Shown here: positions 32,000 to 36,287 of the stretch, piece by piece
Layout: each line of letters begins with the position of its first letter
How positions within the stretch are numbered: the first letter of the stretch is position 1
Assembly (NCBI GenBank): GCA_016711405.1
Contig: JADJSZ010000007.1
Coordinates: 1-36,287 of the forward strand
Length of the DNA: 36,287 bases
Reading direction: 5' to 3'
Origin: Candidatus Hadersleviella danica
Lineage (GTDB): Bacteria > Chloroflexota > Anaerolineae > Promineifilales > Promineifilaceae
The notes under the pieces: generated by a model
Database searches by the model: none
The model's input: only the letters and a program-made list of their open reading frames with translations
What the model was told of the DNA's origin: nothing
Made by a program: the position numbers and the translations under genes

Positions 32000-33929
32000 C
32001 CAATAATTCTTCCGCCATTGCCCCAGCGGTCATAAACCGCTCTTCGGGGCGTTTGGCAAGGGCGCGGTTGATAATGCTTTCTACGGCCGTGGGCAAATAG
32101 GGCAACCGCTCGATGATGGAAGGTGGGTCAGCTTGCATGTGTTGCAAAATAACCGCCACGGGGGTATCCCCCCGGAAGGGTAGTTCACCCGTCAGCATCT
32201 CAAACAGCACAATGCCAAGGGCATAAATATCGGAGGCAAGAGAACTGGCGTGGCCCGAGGCTTGTTCGGGCGACATGTAATCGGGCGTGCCCACGGCCGC
32301 GCCTGTGCGCGTCAGTTGCACCCCTTCCAACATTCTGGCCACCCCAAAATCGGCCAGCACCGAGGCGAAGGGGAACACGCCTGTCAGCCGGGCCAACTGC
32401 TCTTCGGGGCGGAGCAAGATATTGGCGGGTTTTACATCGCGGTGGACAATGCCGTGGGCGTGGGCATAGTCGAGCGCGGCCGCAATGCCTTGCAACACAT
32501 GCGCCGCCTCGGCCAGCGACAGCGCCTGCTTTTTCTGGCGCAACTCGTTCAGCTTTTCTTTGAGGGTTGGCCCATCCACAAATTCCATCACCATGTAGGA
32601 GATGCCTTTGTGCAAGCCAAAATCCACCATTTGGACGATGTGTTGGTGGCGCAATTTGGCCACGCTGGAAGCCTCGCGCTGGAATCGCTCCACGAAACTT
32701 TGGTCGCCCGCCAACTGGTTGCCCATCACTTTGATGGCCACGTAGCGATCCAACGAAGATTGGTACGCTTTGTAGACCACGGCCATTCCACCACGGCCGA
32801 TGGGGGACAAAATGCGGTAGTTGCCCAATGTAATGCCCGTCAAATCGCTCGAATCAACACTGGGCATGTGGGGCAAGGTGGAGCGGTCGGTGGGCAAACT
32901 GCGCTCCACAAATTCGGCAAAAGCGCGGCTGAAGGGCTTAAATTGGCCGTCCACAGGGCGCAACAACGCTTTCATGGCCAATTGGCGCACCAAATCGTGG
33001 TTGGGCGTGTGCTTGCCTTTCAGTACCGATTGCTCTTCGTCGCGCAGTTGGCTCCACAAATAGCGGAAATGGTCTTCGGCTTCGGCCTTAAAGCGCTTTT
33101 CGAGCTTGTCGAGTTCGGCCGCGTCTGCCCCGTTGTGCTGGTAAAAATAGTTGCCCGCTACTTGCAAAAAGAAGGGGTGCGTGCCCGCCATCTCCACCAT
33201 GCGCTTGATACTATCCGCAGGAAAGGGGTCGCCACCGTGTCGGGTGGCCAGATGTTGGAGCAATCCTTTGGCCTCTTCTTCGGGCAACAAATTGAGCCGT
33301 TCTTCCGAGAAAATATTAAAAAATGGGGAAGAGAGCGTGTCTTCGTGCTGATAGGTCAGTTCGTACAAGCTCTGCTTGGAGACTGTAAGATAAACGACCC
33401 CCAACTCGCCCGCCAGACTGCGGAGTTCACCGTAAAAGCTGGCCTCAAAGGCGGGGTTGCGGGCGAGGCTCTCGAATTCGTCGAGCATCATCACCAAGAC
33501 CAGCCCTTCGCGCTCGAGGCGGCGCAGGAGGCGGCGCACTTGGGTAAAGCGCACTTCGGCGCTCATGGCCATCTCGGCCGCCATCTTGCGCAAACCCTCT
33601 TGGCTGGCAGGCATGGCCAACTCGAGCAAATCCATCACCTCGGGCCAAAACTCATCGTAACTGATGTTAGACATGCCTTCGAGGTCTATATAAAGGAAGA
33701 TGTATTTGTCAGGGTCGAGGCCGTGCCCGCGCAGGTTGGTGGGGCAGGAGAGTTGGGTGAGGAGGGAGCTTTTGCCGAGCTTCCGTTCGCCCACAATGGA
33801 GCGGCATTGGCGGGTGACGATGGCACTGTAAAGGGCTTCAACTTCGCGCTCACGGCCGTAGAAATAGGTTGGGTCGCTAATGCGCTGGCGGTTGAAGAAG
33901 GGGTTGGTCTGTTTGTGGTTGTCGCTCAT
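31986..33929 (-). CDS. STAND-type ATPase fused to a C-terminal Hanks Ser/Thr kinase
   Basis: The N-terminal half is a P-loop ATPase: YGREREVEALYSAIV, Walker A VGERKLGKSSLL near residues 46-57, Walker B LVMMLDEFESL near residue 140, then GTHPFFLQVAGNYF, the same order as in the membrane ATPase next door. From about residue 370 a protein kinase follows: YRILSPIGRGGMAVVYKAYQ (G-loop), VAIKVM (Lys), HRDVKPANILL (HRD and Asn), LADFGVARM (DFG), GTPDYMSPEQASG (activation segment) and DIYALGIVLFEMLTGELPFR. All catalytic residues are present, so it should be active. The ATPase-first order is unusual: bacterial Hanks kinases typically lead with the kinase. No membrane helix is seen, so it is cytosolic. 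The frame is intact at 647 residues. Confidence 0.92.
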   Translation of the reverse strand: MSDNHKQTNPFFNRQRISDPTYFYGREREVEALYSAIVTRQCRSIVGERKLGKSSLLTQLSCPTNLRGHGLDPDKYIFLYIDLEGMSNISYDEFWPEVMDLLELAMPASQEGLRKMAAEMAMSAEVRFTQVRRLLRRLEREGLVLVMMLDEFESLARNPAFEASFYGELRSLAGELGVVYLTVSKQSLYELTYQHEDTLSSPFFNIFSEERLNLLPEEEAKGLLQHLATRHGGDPFPADSIKRMVEMAGTHPFFLQVAGNYFYQHNGADAAELDKLEKRFKAEAEDHFRYLWSQLRDEEQSVLKGKHTPNHDLVRQLAMKALLRPVDGQFKPFSRAFAEFVERSLPTDRSTLPHMPSVDSSDLTGITLGNYRILSPIGRGGMAVVYKAYQSSLDRYVAIKVMGNQLAGDQSFVERFQREASSVAKLRHQHIVQMVDFGLHKGISYMVMEFVDGPTLKEKLNELRQKKQALSLAEAAHVLQGIAAALDYAHAHGIVHRDVKPANILLRPEEQLARLTGVFPFASVLADFGVARMLEGVQLTRTGAAVGTPDYMSPEQASGHASSLASDIYALGIVLFEMLTGELPFRGDTPVAVILQHMQADPPSIIERLPYLPTAVESIINRALAKRPEERFMTAGAMAEELLAISR

Positions 33930-34025
33930 AGCATGGCACAGGTACGAAGAGATTAGCCTTGATTATGCGCTACTGTACCTTAATGATAGGTAAATAAGCG
34001 GCGATATAGGACTAAGGTACTTTTT

Positions 34026-34187
34026 AGCTGGTCAGCTAGTCAGCATTTCAGCTTGTCAGCTTTTGTACCTTCATATGCCGTTATGGTCTGGACTGGGGAT
34101 GAGCCATAAGGAGTTAGTCAATTCCAGCTAGTCAGCATTTCAGCTTACGGCTGACTAACTGATGGCTGACTGGCTGACCAGCTAAAG
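34026..34187. repeat. GTCAGCT / TTCAGCTT word repeats
   Basis: The gap between kinase and lipoprotein genes holds CAGCTAGTCAGCATTTCAGC twice (34033-34052 and 34127-34146) and CAGCTTGTCAGC, answered by GGCTGACTGGCTGACCAGCT at 34165-34184. No gene is seen. Confidence 0.75.
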
Positions 34188-35197
34188 CTATATCTCGTAA
34201 TCGAAGTGGACGAGGTAGCGGATGAGGGGACGGCCGTTGACCACTTCTATCCCCACCACCCATGTGCCCCAATCGAACTCGAAGCCTTGGGGGGGAGCGG
34301 GGCGGTGTAGGGCAAAGAAGGGTTGGCTGTAACCAGCGGGCAGTTGCACCAAACCCGTCGTCGGGCCGTTTAGGATGGTGTTGCACCCCATTTGGCTGGC
34401 AGGGAGCAAATCTTTGTCTAAATCGGGCAAGACCCGCTCGGCAAATGTGCCTGTCAAATCGAAGCCACTGCCATCTTGGTTCCCAGCCATACGCGGCCGT
34501 GCTATTAAATATCCCCACCACCTCGGCTGGGGTGAGGAATTTGGGGTTCCACCAGTTCAGCCCCACAGTCATGCCCTCGGGGTGAACGAGTTCGGCCAAA
34601 GCCACGCCGTCGCGGGCTTGCACGGCCGCTTGGAGCTTCTCCACCAATGACCCCACCTCAGGTGTGAAGCAAAAGCTCTCGGCCACGCTCATCTGTGCCA
34701 AAAAAGTGCCATTGACCCAGCCGCGCACATCGCCCGCCACGATGGGAACCCAGAGCGAATTGCCTATTTGCTCACCTGCACCCGTTATTTGGATGCCCAT
34801 TTGGGTGGGTGGCAAAGCGGCCGTGATGTCGTAGGCAATGCCGGGGCCGCCGCGCACGTTGAGGGTGTCGTCAAAAGCAACATCTATCACTTTGTAGAGT
34901 GTGGGCGCGGCCGTGGGGCTGGGGGCGCCGTGGGCACGGGGGTTGGTTCAGTGACGGTGATAATGGGCGCGGGCGCGGCCGTGGGTTGGCCATCAACGCT
35001 GGCGGGAATAGTGGCGATAGGAATTGTGGCCACGGCCGCCAAGGTCGGCTCTAAAATGGCCACCTCTGGCTCTGGTTCCACTGCAGGCACATCCAGCCCG
35101 GCACGGTAATGACAATTGGCTCTTCGGCGGCGGGTTGGCAGGCCACCAGCACAAACAAAGTGAGCAGGGCGGCAATTAGGGTGATTTTACGAAACAT
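34188..35197 (-). CDS. SH3-domain lipoprotein (three frame breaks)
   Basis: ATG 35195-35197 opens a lipoprotein signal peptide (FRKITLIAALLTLFVLVACQ) with the lipobox LVAC, so the product is lipid-anchored. A Thr/Pro-rich linker follows (PTAAPAPIITVTEPTPVPTA), then an SH3b domain (VAFDDTLNVRGGPGIAYDI, WVPIVAGDVRGWVNGTFLA), then a C-terminal domain around DGSGFDLTGTFAE ending GRPLIRYLVHFDYEI. The gene is split over three frames; joints are at about 35091-35101, 34915-34925 and 34484-34500, mostly at G/C runs. Homology-like text is continuous after joining. The SH3b domain typically binds cell-wall material. It is co-directional with the kinase gene, 258 bp upstream of it, and could be a surface sensor for that system, which is an inference only. 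Confidence 0.75.
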
Positions 35198-35212
35198 AAG
35201 TTAGCCTCTCAG

Positions 35213-35292
35213 TTGGTCGGTCTTTCAGTCTTTCAGTCTTTCAGTCTTTCAGTCGGTCAGTCGGTTTTGCGACAAATGACAAATGACAAATT
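35213..35292. repeat. CAGTCTTT and GACAAAT word repeats
   Basis: Four copies of TCTTTCAG-type words (35221-35255), then CAGTCGGTCAGTCGG, then GACAAATGACAAATGACAAA at 35271-35290. The first is the inverse of the GACTGAAA words at 7550-7578. The whole lies between divergent genes; about 170 bp further on is the PadR promoter. Confidence 0.7.
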
Positions 35293-35464
35293 TACAAACG
35301 ATTATAGGACTGTGGGTGTTCCGTTGGCGTTAGTGGGGCGTTAAGATGGGGTGAAGGTGTCCGAAAAAGGGGGGGGGGACGGCCGAAACTTAGCTGAATA
35401 TGAGGGGCAATCTCCCCATGCCGTCGCCACCACTCGGGGAGGACACAATTCCCAAATCCATCCA

Positions 35465-35493
35465 TTGACATATATCCGTTGCGGATATAGTAT
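35465..35493 (+). promoter_or_regulatory. PadR promoter with 8-bp-armed operator, leaderless start
   Basis: TTGACA (35465-35470) is a perfect -35 box. A candidate -10 TAGTAT lies at 35488-35493 with 17-bp spacing (TATAGT at 35486 is an alternative, 15 bp). The spacer holds a perfect dyad, TATATCCG (35471-35478), TTG, CGGATATA (35482-35489). With this -10 the transcript would begin at about the A of ATG 35500, so the mRNA would be leaderless. An operator of this type suggests autoregulation by PadR. Confidence 0.75.
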
Positions 35494-35499
35494 TACCGC

Positions 35500-35861
35500 A
35501 TGGCAAAAAACACACCCAACGCACCCCTCACCCCAGCCGTCCTGCACATTCTCCTCGCCCTTTCCACCCAAGAACGGCACGGCTATGGCATTATGAAACA
35601 GGTGGAGTTGGATTCACAAGGGAAAGTGAATATGGGGCCGGGCACACTGTATGGCTCCCTCGGCCGCATGATTGAGGCGGGGTTGATAGGCGAAAGCGAC
35701 AAAAAATAGACCCTGAAATGGATGACGAGCGGCGCGTCTATTACCAAATCACCCCCCTTGGCCAACAAGCCCTTGCGGCCGAATTGAAACGCTACCGCGA
35801 AGTTTTAGCGGCCGCTAAACAAAAACGACTTGTCCCAAATAGTTCGACATATGGCATCTAA
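35500..35861 (+). CDS. PadR-family transcriptional regulator (one frame break)
   Basis: PadR proteins are winged-helix repressors. ERHGYGIMKQVE, then GPGTLYGSLGRMIEAGLI (winged-helix core with the family GTLYG signature) and, in the next frame, DDERRVYYQITPLGQQALA. The first frame ends at 35709 after SDKK because of the A6 run at 35701-35706. Adding one A gives KKIDPEMDDERRV and runs on to TAA 35859-35861. Restored length is about 120 residues, normal for PadR-s1 types. The ATG at 35500 lies 6 bp after the -10 box, so there is no ribosome site. The next gene begins at ATG 35851, overlapping the PadR stop, as usual for PadR-membrane protein pairs. Confidence 0.88.
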
Positions 35862-36287
35862 ACACGCAATCCAACGCTTCCGGGGCTGGTACACCACCCT
35901 ACTTTGCCTTTACCCCAAGCCCTACCGTGAACGGTTTGGGGAACCAATGGCGCAAACCTTTACGGATATTCTGCACGAACATGCTCAGCACAAAAAAGGA
36001 TTATTCGGCCCTGTTCTCTGGATGTTCATCGAAACATTCGCCGAAATTATGAGAGAAAACATGACAAGGATGACCATGAAAAACAACAAAAACATTATCC
36101 GCATAGCCCTCGTAACGGTCTTGCTCTTGCTGATCCCCGTCATAGGGATGCTCGTCTCCGATGAATGGAATTGGGGACTATTTGATTTCATTTTTATGGG
36201 GACGCTTATCTTTGGCATTGGCCTTGCCTATGAGTTGGTGGCGAGAAGGCTAAACATCATCACTTACCGCGCGGCCGTTGGCATTGC
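35851..36287 (+). CDS. Membrane protein of the 'YPxxYRERFG' type, cut by window end
   Basis: ATG 35851 overlaps the PadR stop by 11 bp. The N-terminus reads FRGWYTTLLCLYPKPYRERF then GEPMAQTFTDILHEHA, which matches the short prefix domain found before ABC permease-like or other membrane domains next to PadR genes. Two hydrophobic segments follow (IRIALVTVLLLLIPVIGM and FDFIFMGTLIFGIGLAYELV). The frame stays open to the end of the window with 145 codons visible. It is probably translated by coupling to PadR and is likely to be under its control. The function of the full protein is unknown. Confidence 0.75.
   Translation, partial: MASKHAIQRFRGWYTTLLCLYPKPYRERFGEPMAQTFTDILHEHAQHKKGLFGPVLWMFIETFAEIMRENMTRMTMKNNKNIIRIALVTVLLLLIPVIGMLVSDEWNWGLFDFIFMGTLIFGIGLAYELVARRLNIITYRAAVGI

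Noticed and set aside
32250..33956. Plus-strand ORF of 568 codons opposite the kinase gene
   Set aside because: The minus-strand reading has all kinase motifs; the opposite frame is open only because of codon usage at high GC.
35220..35260. Tandem TCTTTCAG copies as a possible iteron origin
   Set aside because: No DnaA box cluster, AT-rich zone or replication gene nearby; the words match the other intergenic repeats.

Overview
The window is bacterial. It most resembles a Chloroflexota (Anaerolineae-like) genome. Reasons are inferential: secreted Thr/Pro-rich and DUF11-type proteins, extracellular proteins ending in Y-L-P-[VF]-I-x-R, STAND ATPases and Hanks kinases, a PadR-linked 'YPxxYRERFG' membrane protein, an AidB-like acyl-CoA dehydrogenase, and a nicotinate phosphoribosyltransferase of the type I associate with that phylum. 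There are no phage genes, no CRISPR array and no rRNA. One tRNA (Asn) is present.

Layout. 1-1500 is a complete IS701-like insertion sequence with perfect 14-bp terminal inverted repeats; the window begins on its first base. 1.5-5.9 kb holds a Thr/Pro-rich secreted protein, a frame-broken nicotinate phosphoribosyltransferase, a frame-broken GNAT acetyltransferase, an unknown protein, an N-terminally truncated TMEM175-type channel and a MazF-like toxin whose 3' end runs into the 3' end of the acyl-CoA dehydrogenase. 7.6-9.8 kb has a small membrane protein and a minus-strand cluster of two MinD/ParA-like ATPases around a small winged-helix-like protein. 10-17.2 kb has an unknown protein, a PspC protein, and a plus-strand run of Nudix hydrolase, two paralogous class A beta-lactamase-like proteins and a GT-C glycosyltransferase-like membrane protein. 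17.3-19.8 kb has gpmI, tRNA-Asn and a glycine-rich RRM protein. 20.2-26.5 kb has two large secreted zinc metalloproteases flanking a small 'virulence factor'-family protein. 26.5-35.2 kb is all minus strand: small membrane protein, CorC/HlyC transporter, a membrane-anchored STAND-type ATPase, a STAND ATPase fused to a Ser/Thr kinase, and an SH3 lipoprotein. The end (35.4 kb on) is a PadR regulator, with an 8-bp-armed operator in its promoter, and the start of a co-transcribed membrane protein.

Two genome-wide signatures stand out. The palindrome CGGCCG (often ACGGCCGT) is strongly over-represented inside genes, like HIP1 of cyanobacteria. Most intergenic gaps carry clusters of short repeated words, usually with reverse-complement copies a little further on, resembling cyanobacterial STRR sequences; several word families recur at distant loci.

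Many genes are interrupted by one- or two-base frame breaks, mostly in homopolymers, with clear homology resuming in another frame. About half lie in the first 5 kb. I read these mainly as consensus errors rather than decay, but the sequence alone cannot decide.
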